Assembly: GCA_963738205.1 (NCBI GenBank)
Contig: CAVTVQ010000006.1
Span: 62,001-126,000, forward strand
Direction of reading: 5' to 3'
DNA length: 64,000 bases
DNA from: DATFQE01 sp963738205
GTDB taxonomy: Bacteria > Actinomycetota > Thermoleophilia > Gaiellales > Gaiellaceae
The translations under genes and the position numbers were made by a program. Shown piece by piece: positions 26,205-33,911 of this stretch. Within the stretch, counting starts at the first letter, position 1, and each line of letters starts with the position of its first letter. The notes below the pieces were generated by a model. It was given only the letters and a program-made list of their open reading frames with translations, did not search any database and was not told the DNA's origin.

Positions 26205-26627
26205 GTGGACGGACGTTCCGAGCTCGTCGAAGCCCTCGCGCGCCTGAGCCTGTTCGCCGACCTCCGCCAGCCCGAGCTGGAGGCGGTCGCGCACGGGGCG
26301 GACGAGGAGGTCTTCGGCGCCGGCCAGCGGATCCTCCGGGCCGGCCTGACCGGCTCCGGCCTGTACCTCTTGCTCGAGGGCGAGGTGATCGTCCAGCTCG
26401 ACGATCGCGAGATCGCCAGGCTGGGGCGGGGCGAGTTCTTCGGCGAGATCTCGGTCCTGCTGGGCACGCCGCCGATGGCGGACGTCGTGGCCGCGTCGCT
26501 CGCTCGCTGCCTCGTCGTGCCGGCGCCGGAGGTGGAGTCGTTCCTGCTCGAGCGGCCGCGCGTGATGTACCGGATGCTCCAGGCGGAGGCGCGACGACTG
26601 CGCAACGCGGAGCTTTGGCCGAGGTAG
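26205..26627 (+). CDS. Cyclic-nucleotide-binding (CNBD) domain protein without DNA-binding domain
   Basis: A 140-residue stand-alone CRP-type sensor domain. It shows the usual beta-roll (LFADLRQPELEAVA, then GQRILRAGLTGSGLYLLLEGEVIVQ), the phosphate-binding cassette GEFFGEISVLLGTPP with its Gly-Glu, and the C-terminal helix that would follow in CRP. No helix-turn-helix follows, so it probably regulates a partner protein. GTG 26205 is the start. It overlaps the next flavoprotein gene by 13 bp, so that enzyme is the likely partner. Confidence 0.85.
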   Translation: MDGRSELVEALARLSLFADLRQPELEAVAHGADEEVFGAGQRILRAGLTGSGLYLLLEGEVIVQLDDREIARLGRGEFFGEISVLLGTPPMADVVAASLARCLVVPAPEVESFLLERPRVMYRMLQAEARRLRNAELWPR

Positions 26628-28126
26628 CCGCGAGGCCGTACCCGCCCGGCCGCTACGACGTCGTCGTGGTGGGGAGCGGTCCCGGCGGCCTGCAGACCTC
26701 GCACTGCCTGACCTGCCTCGGCGTTCCGCACGCTCTCATCTCGGCGGACGACACGCCGGGCGGGATGTTTCGCCGCTTCCCGGTGTTCGAGCGGTTGATC
26801 AGCTGGACGAAGCCGGACGCGCCGTTCGACCGCGGCACGCGTGAGTACGAGGCATACGACCACAACAGTCTGCTGGCCGACGAGCCGGGGCACCGCGCGC
26901 TCGTGCCGAAGTACATGGACCGCGCGTTCGACGTGCCGGCACGGCCGGAGATGGAGTCGGCGCTGGTGGAGTTCGTGGAGCGCGCCGGCGTACAAGTTCG
27001 CTACGGCTGCCGGTGGGAGTCGACACGCAGGGAGGACGACGGCTTCACGCTGACGACGAGCGACGGCGAGTACCGCTGCCGGGCGGCAGTGTTCGCACTC
27101 GGCGTGACCGAGGCGTGGAGCGGCGGAATCCGCGGCGCCGACGCCGCATCGCACTACGTCGACACGGGCACGCCCCCGTCCTACCAGGGCAAGAGCGTCG
27201 TGATCATCGGAAAGCGCAACTCGGGCTTCGAGCTCGCAAGCGGGCTGCTGCCCTGGGCCCGCGAGATCGTGCTCGTGTCGCCACGGCCGGTGCGGTTCTC
27301 GGTGCTCGCCCGCTCGCCCCTGCGGGTGCGTTACCTGCAGCCGTTCGAGGAGTACGTGCGCGGCGGTTCGGGCGCGCTGGTGGTCGATGCGGCCGTCGAC
27401 CGGATCGAGCGTGGGAGCGACGGCTTCACGGTCTTCACGAACGGCACGACGTGGTCCGGAGATCTCCGCTTCGACAGCGACGAGGTGATCGTGGCGACCG
27501 GGTTCCAGACACCCCTCGGCGACCTGCCGGCGCTCGGCGTCGCAACCATGGCGGACGGCCGCATCCCGGCTCAGACGCCCTTCTGGGAGAGCGTGTCGGT
27601 CCCGGGCATCTACTTCGCGGGCAACGCCACGCAGGGCTCGCCCGGGCTCCAGAAGCAGGGGCTTGCCAGCAACTCCTCGTCGGTGAACGGCTTCCGCTAC
27701 AACGCGCGCGTCCTGGCGCGGCATCTCGCGCAGAAGCTCGGCTACGGCCGGCCGCGACCGACGCTCGAAGCACAGCAGGTGCCTTCCTTCCTGCTCTCAG
27801 AGCTGGCGCGGGCGCCGGAGCTGTGGATCCAGAAGGGCTACCTGGCCCGCGTCGTGACGTTCACCGCCGGCGGCATTCGCGATGACGGCATCCTGCCGCT
27901 CGAGCACTACGTCGACGCGGTCGGCGAGGACTCTGTCGCCGTCGCGGTCGAGATGAGCTCGGAGGGGACGATCTACCCGGCGCTATACGTGCGGCGAGAC
28001 GGGAAGCTCAGCGAGCACCAGCTCGAGCCGCACCCGACGTACGCCTTCGACAGCGGTCGCCATCGCGACCAGCTCGAGGCGCTGCTGGGACCGGTGCTCA
28101 AGCTTTCGGGCGCTGCAGCCGACTGA
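26615..28126 (+). CDS. Two-nucleotide-binding flavoprotein (FAD/NADPH oxidoreductase)
   Basis: A 503-residue enzyme with two Rossmann folds: FAD-binding YDVVVVGSGPGGLQTSHCL near residues 13-31 and NAD(P)-binding KSVVIIGKRNSGFELASGL in the middle. The fold is shared by thioredoxin reductases and flavin monooxygenases; there is no CxxC redox pair, so a monooxygenase-like or ferredoxin/quinone reductase role is possible. The late FAD motif IYFAGNATQGSPGLQKQG is present, as is a C-terminal domain of about 120 residues. The start is TTG 26615, inside the end of the CNBD gene. That arrangement suggests cAMP-responsive control by protein contact. Confidence 0.75.
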   Translation: MAEVAARPYPPGRYDVVVVGSGPGGLQTSHCLTCLGVPHALISADDTPGGMFRRFPVFERLISWTKPDAPFDRGTREYEAYDHNSLLADEPGHRALVPKYMDRAFDVPARPEMESALVEFVERAGVQVRYGCRWESTRREDDGFTLTTSDGEYRCRAAVFALGVTEAWSGGIRGADAASHYVDTGTPPSYQGKSVVIIGKRNSGFELASGLLPWAREIVLVSPRPVRFSVLARSPLRVRYLQPFEEYVRGGSGALVVDAAVDRIERGSDGFTVFTNGTTWSGDLRFDSDEVIVATGFQTPLGDLPALGVATMADGRIPAQTPFWESVSVPGIYFAGNATQGSPGLQKQGLASNSSSVNGFRYNARVLARHLAQKLGYGRPRPTLEAQQVPSFLLSELARAPELWIQKGYLARVVTFTAGGIRDDGILPLEHYVDAVGEDSVAVAVEMSSEGTIYPALYVRRDGKLSEHQLEPHPTYAFDSGRHRDQLEALLGPVLKLSGAAAD

Positions 28127-28135
28127 GGGGAATGA

Positions 28136-28153
28136 GGCTCCTCCCCAGGAGCC
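28136..28153 (+). other. Short hairpin between flavoprotein gene and terminator
   Basis: GGCTCCT at 28136-28142 pairs with AGGAGCC at 28147-28153 around a CCCC loop. It lies ten bases after the TGA of the flavoprotein gene and just before a larger terminator hairpin, and may help stop transcription or protect the 3' end. Confidence 0.5.
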
Positions 28154-28164
28154 CTCTCCCCCAA

Positions 28165-28211
28165 GAGAGCCCCGGCGTCAGGCCGCAAGCCGCCGGGGCT
28201 CTCCCTTTTCC
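28165..28211 (+). terminator. Rho-independent terminator after the CNBD/flavoprotein operon
   Basis: A perfect 13-bp stem, GAGAGCCCCGGCG at 28165-28177 with CGCCGGGGCTCTC at 28191-28203, encloses a 13-nt loop and is followed by a T-containing tail (CCTTTTCC). It lies 39 bp after the flavoprotein stop and separates that operon from the potassium channel gene. Confidence 0.85.
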
Positions 28212-28246
28212 GGAGGGCATCAGCTCCGCAGCGCGAACTGCACTCC

Positions 28247-28651
28247 ATGCTGGCGATGCTGGAGCGACGGCTCACGCGTGCGCTCACCGACCTGACGCTC
28301 AGGCGTGCGATCGCCGTGATCGTGGGCCTCGCCTTCGTGCTCTCGGTGGGGGCCGCGACGTTCGAGCGGCTCGTCGACCCGGGCATCGGTACGTACGGCG
28401 ATGCGCTCTGGTGGGCCGTCTCGACGGTGAGCACCGTGGGCTACGGCGACGTCGTCCCGGAGTCCGCGGCCGGCCGCATCGTCGCCTCGATTCTGATGCT
28501 CGTGGGACTCGCGCTGATCCCGCTGATCACCAGCACCGTCGTCTCCATTCTCGTCTCCCAGCGGACCCGCGAGTCGCAGAAGGAGGAGGCGCGAGATCTC
28601 GCCCTCATCCTCGAGCGCCTCGATCGGATCGAGCAGCGGCTGGACCGCTAG
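28247..28651 (+). CDS. Two-helix potassium channel subunit
   Basis: A 134-residue membrane protein of the Ion_trans_2 (KcsA-like) type. There is one helix (AIAVIVGLAFVLSVGAATF), a pore helix and the K+ selectivity filter TVGYGD within VSTVSTVGYGDVVPES, then a second helix (SILMLVGLALIPLITSTVV) and a charged C-terminal coil (ARDLALILERLDRIEQRLD) likely to tetramerise. No ligand-binding RCK domain is attached. A second protein of the same architecture lies at 52813-53256. Confidence 0.9.
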   Translation: MLAMLERRLTRALTDLTLRRAIAVIVGLAFVLSVGAATFERLVDPGIGTYGDALWWAVSTVSTVGYGDVVPESAAGRIVASILMLVGLALIPLITSTVVSILVSQRTRESQKEEARDLALILERLDRIEQRLDR

Positions 28652-28673
28652 TCATCGATTCCGGCTTCCTTGC

Positions 28674-29570
28674 TCACGCCCGGATGACGCAGCGGAAGCC
28701 GATGTGGCTCGTCGAGGTGTCGATCGTCTCCCCCTGCCTGGCCGCAGGGCGGTAGCGGAGGCAATAGTTCGGAGCACAGAGGTGCGACCCGCCCTTGATC
28801 ACCTTGCGCGGGAAGCGCTCGCCCGGGAGCGCGGTCGGCGCGCAGCATGGGCTCTCTGCTTCGGACCCGTTCGCGTGGAACCAGTCGGTCGTCCACTCCC
28901 ACGTGTTGCCGGTCATGTCGTAGAGCCCGTAGCCGTTCGGCGGGAAGCTTCCGACCGGTGCCGTGCCCTCGAAGCCGTCGAGCTTGAGGTTCTGCCAGGG
29001 GAACTCGCCCTGCCAGCTGTTCGCCATCGCCTCGCCGTGCGGGAAGTGCTCGTCACCCCACGCGAACGCCGCACCGTCGAGCCCGCCGCGGGCCGCGTAC
29101 TCCCACTCGACCTCGGTCGGGAGCTCCTTCCCCGCCCACTCGGCGTATGCCTCCGCGTCCTCGTAGGCGACCTGGACGACCGGATGCCGGTCACGCCCGT
29201 TGATGGTGGTTCCGGGGCCGCCGGGCCGCTTCCAGTAGGCGCCGGGAACGTACTCCCACCAGTTGCGGACATCGGTGAGCGGCACCGGGCGATCGCTCTT
29301 GCGGAAGACGAGCGAGCCCGGGACGAGCAGCTCGGGATCGGCTTCCGGGTAGTCGGCCGGGTCGAGCGGCCGCTCGGCCACCGTGACGTAGCCGGTGTCG
29401 CGGACGAAGCGGCGGAACTCGCCGGCAGTGACGGCGTGCTCGTCGATCCAGAACTCGTCCACCTGAACGCGGCGGACCGGCCGCTCCTCCGGGTAGAAGC
29501 GCTCGTCGCCCATGCGGAACTCACCGCCGGCGACGTGCGCCATCCCCGCATGCGTCGGGCTAGAGGCCAC
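28674..29570 (-). CDS. Formylglycine-generating enzyme (sulfatase-activating)
   Basis: Converts the active-site Cys of type I sulfatases to formylglycine using O2 and copper. The 298-residue protein has the SUMF1/FGE fold: GGEFRMGDERFYPEERPVR near the start, PTEVEWEYAARGG and MTGNTWEWTTDW in the middle, and the catalytic Cys pair CAPNYC at about 265 and 270 in GGSHLCAPNYCLRYR, with the C-terminal GFRC. The gene follows the sulfatase, separated by a possible 23-codon ORF, which fits an enzyme-activator pair. GTG 29570 is used; ATG 29543 is an alternative. Confidence 0.93.
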   Translation of the reverse strand: MASSPTHAGMAHVAGGEFRMGDERFYPEERPVRRVQVDEFWIDEHAVTAGEFRRFVRDTGYVTVAERPLDPADYPEADPELLVPGSLVFRKSDRPVPLTDVRNWWEYVPGAYWKRPGGPGTTINGRDRHPVVQVAYEDAEAYAEWAGKELPTEVEWEYAARGGLDGAAFAWGDEHFPHGEAMANSWQGEFPWQNLKLDGFEGTAPVGSFPPNGYGLYDMTGNTWEWTTDWFHANGSEAESPCCAPTALPGERFPRKVIKGGSHLCAPNYCLRYRPAARQGETIDTSTSHIGFRCVIRA

Positions 29571-29631
29571 CGACGGCGTCCCAGATCAGCATCGTGCCGA
29601 TCACGAAGCAGAGCACGCACCCATCAGTCAC
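29560..29631 (-). CDS. Possible 23-residue membrane microprotein between sulfatase and FGE
   Basis: A short frame from GTG 29631 to TAG 29560 encodes a hydrophobic peptide (VTDGCVLCFVIGTMLIWDAV, then GGL) that could span a membrane once. It overlaps the end of the sulfatase gene by 8 bp and the start of the FGE gene by 11 bp, so it would couple translation of the two. No ribosome-binding site of its own is obvious. It may only be a translational bridge or chance. Confidence 0.3.
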   Translation of the reverse strand: MTDGCVLCFVIGTMLIWDAVGGL

Positions 29632-31969
29632 GGTGAAGGTACGCGAGCACCTCCTTCTCATGGTCGACGTACTGGTCGCCGGAGACGTCCACGACCACCC
29701 GGTCGATCGTGCCGCCTGTGAAGGGGAACGGGGCGGCGTAGTCGGGGGAAACCGGCGAGGCGCCGTCGCGTCCGACCGAGATGCCGTCGCCCGCGAGGGC
29801 AAAGAACCCGGGCTGGGTGACGATGTCCGCGCTGCCGGCCGGCTCCGTGTCGACGTACAAGGTCAGCGTGCCGGCCGCGCTGCCGTTCGGCTCGTCGCCG
29901 GTCTTCTGGAACTCCGCCGTGAACACGTGCTCGCCCATGGCGATCTCGCGGTCGGCGTCGATCTTCTGGATGCGCTCGCCGAGCCAGTTGTAGACGTAGT
30001 GCAGCTTGCCGTCGGCGATATAGAGGCTGTGCCCACCGCCGACGCCGCCGTGCGCGAAGAGGACTCCGCCGGCCTCCGGCGTGTCGATCGTGGCAGCCGC
30101 GGCGATCGTGTACGAGCGCCGGCGGATGCTGACTCCGACCGATTCCGGTACGTCCGCCGTGTCCGGGTAGTAGACGTAGCGGTCGCGCGGCCCGGTCGGC
30201 TGCGGCCGGGGGCTGGCCATGATCTCGAGCGCGGTGCGGTCGTCGAGCGGCAGCCCCTTGTAGAGCCCGGCGTAGTAGAACCACAGCCCCTTCAGCCGCT
30301 CGAGCAGCTCGGGGTTGTCGGCGGCCACGTTGCGCGTCTGGGCGCGATCCTCACGGAGGTTGTAGAGCTCCCACACGTCCTTGTCGAAGCCGCTCCAGCC
30401 CGAGATCGGCGGGTGCAGCGTGTTCGCAAGCCAGCCCTGGTGGTAGAGCGCCCGCATCCCGAGCATCGAGAAGAACTGGGCCTCCCGCTCGGTTGCATCG
30501 GCGTCCGCGAATGACGGCGCGAAGCTTTCGCCTTCGATCGGGCTCTGGGTGTAGCCCTTCAGCAGCTCCGGAGGCTCGATGTCGAGGAGGGCGTACAGGG
30601 TGGGAACGACGTCGACGGCGTGCACGTACTGGTGCCGGACCTCGCCGCGGGCGGGGATGCCCTTGGGCCAGGAGACAACGCACATGTCGGCGGTCCCGCC
30701 CTCGTAGCCGGCGAAGCGCTTCCAGTACGGGAACGGGGTGTCGAACGCCCAGGCCCAGCCGGTCGTGTAGTGGTTGTACGACGTCGGGCTACCGAGCTCG
30801 TCGATGCGCTTGAGGTTCTCCTCCACCGTGTCGGGGATGTTGTTGAAGAACTTGTTCTCGTTGAACGAGCCGTTCGGGCCGCCCTCGCCGCTCGCGCCGT
30901 TGTCGGAGACGACCACAACGATCGTGTTCTCGAGCTGTCCCGACTCCTCGAGGTAGTCGAGGAAGCGGCCGATCTGGTCGTCGGTGTAGGAGACGAAGCC
31001 CGCGTAGACCTCGGCCATGCGCGCGAAGAGGCGCTGCTCGTCGGCCGAGAGCGAATCCCACGGCCGGACGAAGTCCAGCGCGGGCCAGGGCTGGCCGTCT
31101 GGCCCCGTTGCGTCCGGCTCGCCGTGCGGGTTGATCGGCGACAGCTCGACGTCATTGGGCATCAGCCCCAGCGCCTTCTGCTTGGCGAGGATCTCCGAGC
31201 GGATCGCCTCGTAGCCCTCGTCGAACCGTCCCTTGTAGCGGTCGGACCACTCCTTGAAGACGTGGTGCGGCGCATGCGCGCAGCCCGGGCAGAGGTACAT
31301 GAACCAGGGCTTGCCGGGATTGACGGCTCTCGCCTCGCGGACGAAGCGGATCGCGGTGTCCGCCAGGTCCTTGGAGAGGTGGTAGCCCTCCTCCGGCGAG
31401 GCTGGCGCGTCGACAGTGTGGTTGTCGTAGACGAGGTCGGGATACCACTGGTTGGTCTCGCCGCCGAGGAAGCCGTAGAAGCGCTCGAAGCCGCGGCCGA
31501 GCGGCCAGCGGCCCTTCCAGGACGACATGTCCGTCTCCTCGCCGGGCGTCAGGTGCCACTTGCCGACCGCGTACGTGTTCCAGCCCCGTTCGTTCAGGAC
31601 CTCGGCGATCGTCCCATTCTCGAACGGGATCCGCGCCGAAAAGCCCGGGAAGCCCGCCGAGGCCTCAGTGATGCAGGCCATGTTGTTGCTCGTCGCGTTG
31701 CGGCCGTTCAGCAGGCTCGAACGCGTCGGTGAGCACAGCGCGGTGGTATGGAAGTTGGAGTAACGGAGCCCGGCGTCGGCGATTCGCCGCATGTTCGGCG
31801 TCTCGATCGGGCCGCCGTTGACGTCCATCGCGCCGTAGCCGACGTCGTCCCAGATGAGCATCAGGACGTTGGGCGCGCCCGGAGGGGCCTGCGGTTGCAG
31901 GAACGGATCCCAGTCGGGCACCGAGTCCCGAATGTCGACGTTTACGACACCTCTGAACGGCTTGGTCAC
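29624..31969 (-). CDS. Arylsulfatase, type I
   Basis: Alkaline-phosphatase-fold hydrolase of 781 residues that cleaves sulfate esters. Metal ligands DD at 41-42 (NVLMLIWDDVGYG) and the sulfatase signature CSPTR at 79-83, whose Cys becomes formylglycine, are present; GKWHLTPGEE and SDNGASGEGG are further conserved sites. The last 200 residues form a beta-sandwich extension seen in large bacterial arylsulfatases. There is no signal peptide, so it is probably cytoplasmic. The adjacent FGE would activate it. A copy of the island palindrome lies 77-95 bp upstream of the ATG. Confidence 0.93.
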   Translation of the reverse strand: MTKPFRGVVNVDIRDSVPDWDPFLQPQAPPGAPNVLMLIWDDVGYGAMDVNGGPIETPNMRRIADAGLRYSNFHTTALCSPTRSSLLNGRNATSNNMACITEASAGFPGFSARIPFENGTIAEVLNERGWNTYAVGKWHLTPGEETDMSSWKGRWPLGRGFERFYGFLGGETNQWYPDLVYDNHTVDAPASPEEGYHLSKDLADTAIRFVREARAVNPGKPWFMYLCPGCAHAPHHVFKEWSDRYKGRFDEGYEAIRSEILAKQKALGLMPNDVELSPINPHGEPDATGPDGQPWPALDFVRPWDSLSADEQRLFARMAEVYAGFVSYTDDQIGRFLDYLEESGQLENTIVVVVSDNGASGEGGPNGSFNENKFFNNIPDTVEENLKRIDELGSPTSYNHYTTGWAWAFDTPFPYWKRFAGYEGGTADMCVVSWPKGIPARGEVRHQYVHAVDVVPTLYALLDIEPPELLKGYTQSPIEGESFAPSFADADATEREAQFFSMLGMRALYHQGWLANTLHPPISGWSGFDKDVWELYNLREDRAQTRNVAADNPELLERLKGLWFYYAGLYKGLPLDDRTALEIMASPRPQPTGPRDRYVYYPDTADVPESVGVSIRRRSYTIAAAATIDTPEAGGVLFAHGGVGGGHSLYIADGKLHYVYNWLGERIQKIDADREIAMGEHVFTAEFQKTGDEPNGSAAGTLTLYVDTEPAGSADIVTQPGFFALAGDGISVGRDGASPVSPDYAAPFPFTGGTIDRVVVDVSGDQYVDHEKEVLAYLHRD

Positions 31970-32045
31970 GGCAAGTCTCCTCCCACTGCGTACGTGAGCT
32001 CAGTCGACCGACGGTTCAGGCTCGCACCCGGCGACCCCGCTGGTC

Positions 32046-32064
32046 ATCACCCAGATGTGACGAG
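32046..32064 (-). promoter_or_regulatory. Island palindrome, weaker copy, upstream of sulfatase
   Basis: Read on the minus strand this is CTCGTCA-CATCT-GGGTGAT. Six positions of the downstream arm and five of the upstream arm fit ATCATCC-N5-GGGTGAT. A -10-like GAGCCT starts 23 nt downstream (32023-32018). It also forms the inverted repeat TCATCAC/GTGACGA. Confidence 0.4.
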
Positions 32065-32088
32065 CCTGCGGGGCGCGGGTCGGGTCAA

Positions 32089-32107
32089 ATCACCCAATCC
32101 GCATGAT
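32089..32107 (+). promoter_or_regulatory. Island palindrome upstream of the SHOCT operon
   Basis: atcaccc-aatcc-gcatgat, one mismatch from the consensus. GAGGCT at 32129-32134 starts 22 nt after it, in the position of a -10 element, leaving a leader of about 40 nt with a good ribosome-binding site before ATG 32180. Confidence 0.55.
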
Positions 32108-32179
32108 GACCGCCCGAGGCGGCGGCGAGAGGCTGCCCCAAAACCCATGTCCTTGCTCGAATCCTGAGGAGGCTCTTGG

Positions 32180-32578
32180 ATGTTCCTCGCTGCCGACTAC
32201 CCGTTCCTGGACGTCCTGTGGACGCTGCTGGTGTTCTTCCTGTGGATCAGCTGGTTCTGGCTCGTCATCATCACCGTGTCCGACATCTTCCGTCGGCACG
32301 ACATCAAGGGCGGTAAGAAGACGCTCTGGCTGTTGTTCATCCTCTTCGTGCCGTTTCTCGGCGTCTTCGTGTACCTGATCGCCAACAGCGACGACATGGC
32401 GAGGCGGCGCGCGCAGGACGCACGCGCGGTTCAGACCGAGACGGACGAGTACATCCGCTCTGTCGCCAGCGAGGGCGGCGCGGCGGCGGAGATCGAGCGC
32501 GCCAAGGGCCTGCTCGACAGCGGCGCGATCAACCAGTCCGAATTCGACACGATCAAGGCGAAGGCGCTCGCGTCCTGA
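32180..32578 (+). CDS. Membrane protein with PLDc_N and SHOCT domains
   Basis: A 132-residue protein. Two helices (VLWTLLVFFLWISWFWLVIITV and TLWLLFILFVPFLGVFVYLI) form a PLDc_N-type membrane module. They are followed by a charged linker and a C-terminal SHOCT motif (IERAKGLLDSGAINQSEFDTIKAKAL), a short helical pair common in stress-related membrane proteins. A GAGG ribosome site precedes ATG 32180. It heads a three-gene plus-strand operon. Confidence 0.85.
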   Translation: MFLAADYPFLDVLWTLLVFFLWISWFWLVIITVSDIFRRHDIKGGKKTLWLLFILFVPFLGVFVYLIANSDDMARRRAQDARAVQTETDEYIRSVASEGGAAAEIERAKGLLDSGAINQSEFDTIKAKALAS

Positions 32579-32627
32579 CAGAGACAAAGCAGATTCTCGG
32601 CGTCTGACAACCAAGGAGGGCAGACGA

Positions 32628-33050
32628 ATGGCAACACAGGGATCTCCGGCGTCGGGCGCTTCCGCCTACGACGCGGAGGGGTCCGGCTGGATCGTCTTCG
32701 CGGCGTCGTTGCTCGGCCTGGCCGGAACGTTCAACGTGATCGAGGGGATCCTCGCGATCGGCGATTCGAGGGTATACGTCGGTGAGACCACTTTCGTGTT
32801 CAGCAACCTGAACACCTGGGGCTGGATCGTGCTGCTGATGGGCGTCGCGCAGCTGCTCGCGGCCTTTGCGATCGTCAACGGCAGTGAGTTCGCCCGGTGG
32901 TTCGGGATCGCCGTCGCCGGAGTGAACGCGATCGGCCAGCTGTTCTGGATCTCGGCCTATCCGTTCTGGGCGCTGGCGATGTTCGCGATCGACATCCTGA
33001 TCATCTATGCGCTCGCCGTGTACGGCGGCTCGCGCCTGAAGGCGATGTAG
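32628..33050 (+). CDS. Membrane protein, DUF7144 family
   Basis: A 140-residue protein with four helices (IVFAASLLGLAGTFNVIEGI, WGWIVLLMGVAQLLAAFAI, FGIAVAGVNAIGQLFWI, FAIDILIIYALAVYG). The FNVIEGI motif at the first helix is typical of DUF7144 proteins, which are abundant in actinobacteria and without known function. A strong site AAGGAGG lies ahead of ATG 32628. The Ser/Ala-rich first 15 residues are probably cytoplasmic. Confidence 0.8.
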   Translation: MATQGSPASGASAYDAEGSGWIVFAASLLGLAGTFNVIEGILAIGDSRVYVGETTFVFSNLNTWGWIVLLMGVAQLLAAFAIVNGSEFARWFGIAVAGVNAIGQLFWISAYPFWALAMFAIDILIIYALAVYGGSRLKAM

Positions 33051-33054
33051 GCCG

Positions 33055-33903
33055 ATGTGTCGCTGGCTTGCGTATTCCGGCTCGCCCGTCCTCCTCGAGG
33101 AGCTCCTGTTCAAGCCGAAGCACTCGCTGATCGACCAGAGTCTCCACTCCCGGCTGGGAGCGGAGACGACGAACGGCGACGGGTTCGGTGTGGGCTGGTA
33201 CGGGGTCGGCGACACACCCGGCGTCTTCCACAGCGTCGAACCGGCGTGGAACGACCGCAACCTCCGTCACCTCGCCGGTCACATCTCGTCAGGGATGGTC
33301 TTCGCGCACATCCGCGCCGCGACCGCGACCCCCGTTCAGCTCACGAACTGCCATCCCTTCCGACACGGCAAGTGGCTCTGGATGCACAACGGCGTCATCT
33401 ACGACTTCCACCGGGTCAAGCGCGATCTCGTGCTGGCGGTCGACCCGGTCCTGTACCCGGAAATCGAGGGCTCGACCGACTCGGAGGTGTTCTTCTACCT
33501 CGCCCTGACGCTCGGCCTCGAGGACGACCCGCCACGCGCGGTTCAGGATGCCGTCGGCTTCATCGAGGCCACGGGCCGGCAGCACGGCGTCGAGCACCCG
33601 ATCCAGATGACCGTCGCGACCACCGACGGCACGAACATCTGGGCGTTCCGCTACGCCAGCGAAGGGCGGCCGCGGTCGCTCTTCTTCAGCACCGCGATCG
33701 ACACGCTGCGAATGCTCTACCCGGACAACGAGCTGCTGCAGGGGCTCGATTCCGAGTCCCGAATCGTTGTCTCGGAGCCGCTCGGGGACCTCGTCGGCGC
33801 GTGGAACGAGGTCCCGGAGTCGCATTGGGGCGTGATCCAGCCCGGCCAGGACGAGATCCACCCGTTCGAGCCGACGCGAGTTTCTACGCCGGCCTCAGCC
33901 TAG
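33055..33903 (+). CDS. Class II glutamine amidotransferase (EgtC/GATase_4-like)
   Basis: N-terminal nucleophile hydrolase of 282 residues. Cys2 (MCRWLAYSG) is the catalytic nucleophile after Met removal; NGDGFGVGWYG, FAHIRAAT and the oxyanion/Asn site CHPFRHGKWLWMHNGVI are present. There is no synthase domain, so it either hydrolyses an amide such as a gamma-glutamyl bond (as EgtC does in ergothioneine synthesis) or donates ammonia to a separate partner. No other ergothioneine gene is nearby. It converges with glutamate decarboxylase; both handle glutamate chemistry, but the link is inference. Confidence 0.85.
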   Translation: MCRWLAYSGSPVLLEELLFKPKHSLIDQSLHSRLGAETTNGDGFGVGWYGVGDTPGVFHSVEPAWNDRNLRHLAGHISSGMVFAHIRAATATPVQLTNCHPFRHGKWLWMHNGVIYDFHRVKRDLVLAVDPVLYPEIEGSTDSEVFFYLALTLGLEDDPPRAVQDAVGFIEATGRQHGVEHPIQMTVATTDGTNIWAFRYASEGRPRSLFFSTAIDTLRMLYPDNELLQGLDSESRIVVSEPLGDLVGAWNEVPESHWGVIQPGQDEIHPFEPTRVSTPASA

Positions 33904-33911
33904 TCCTCCTC

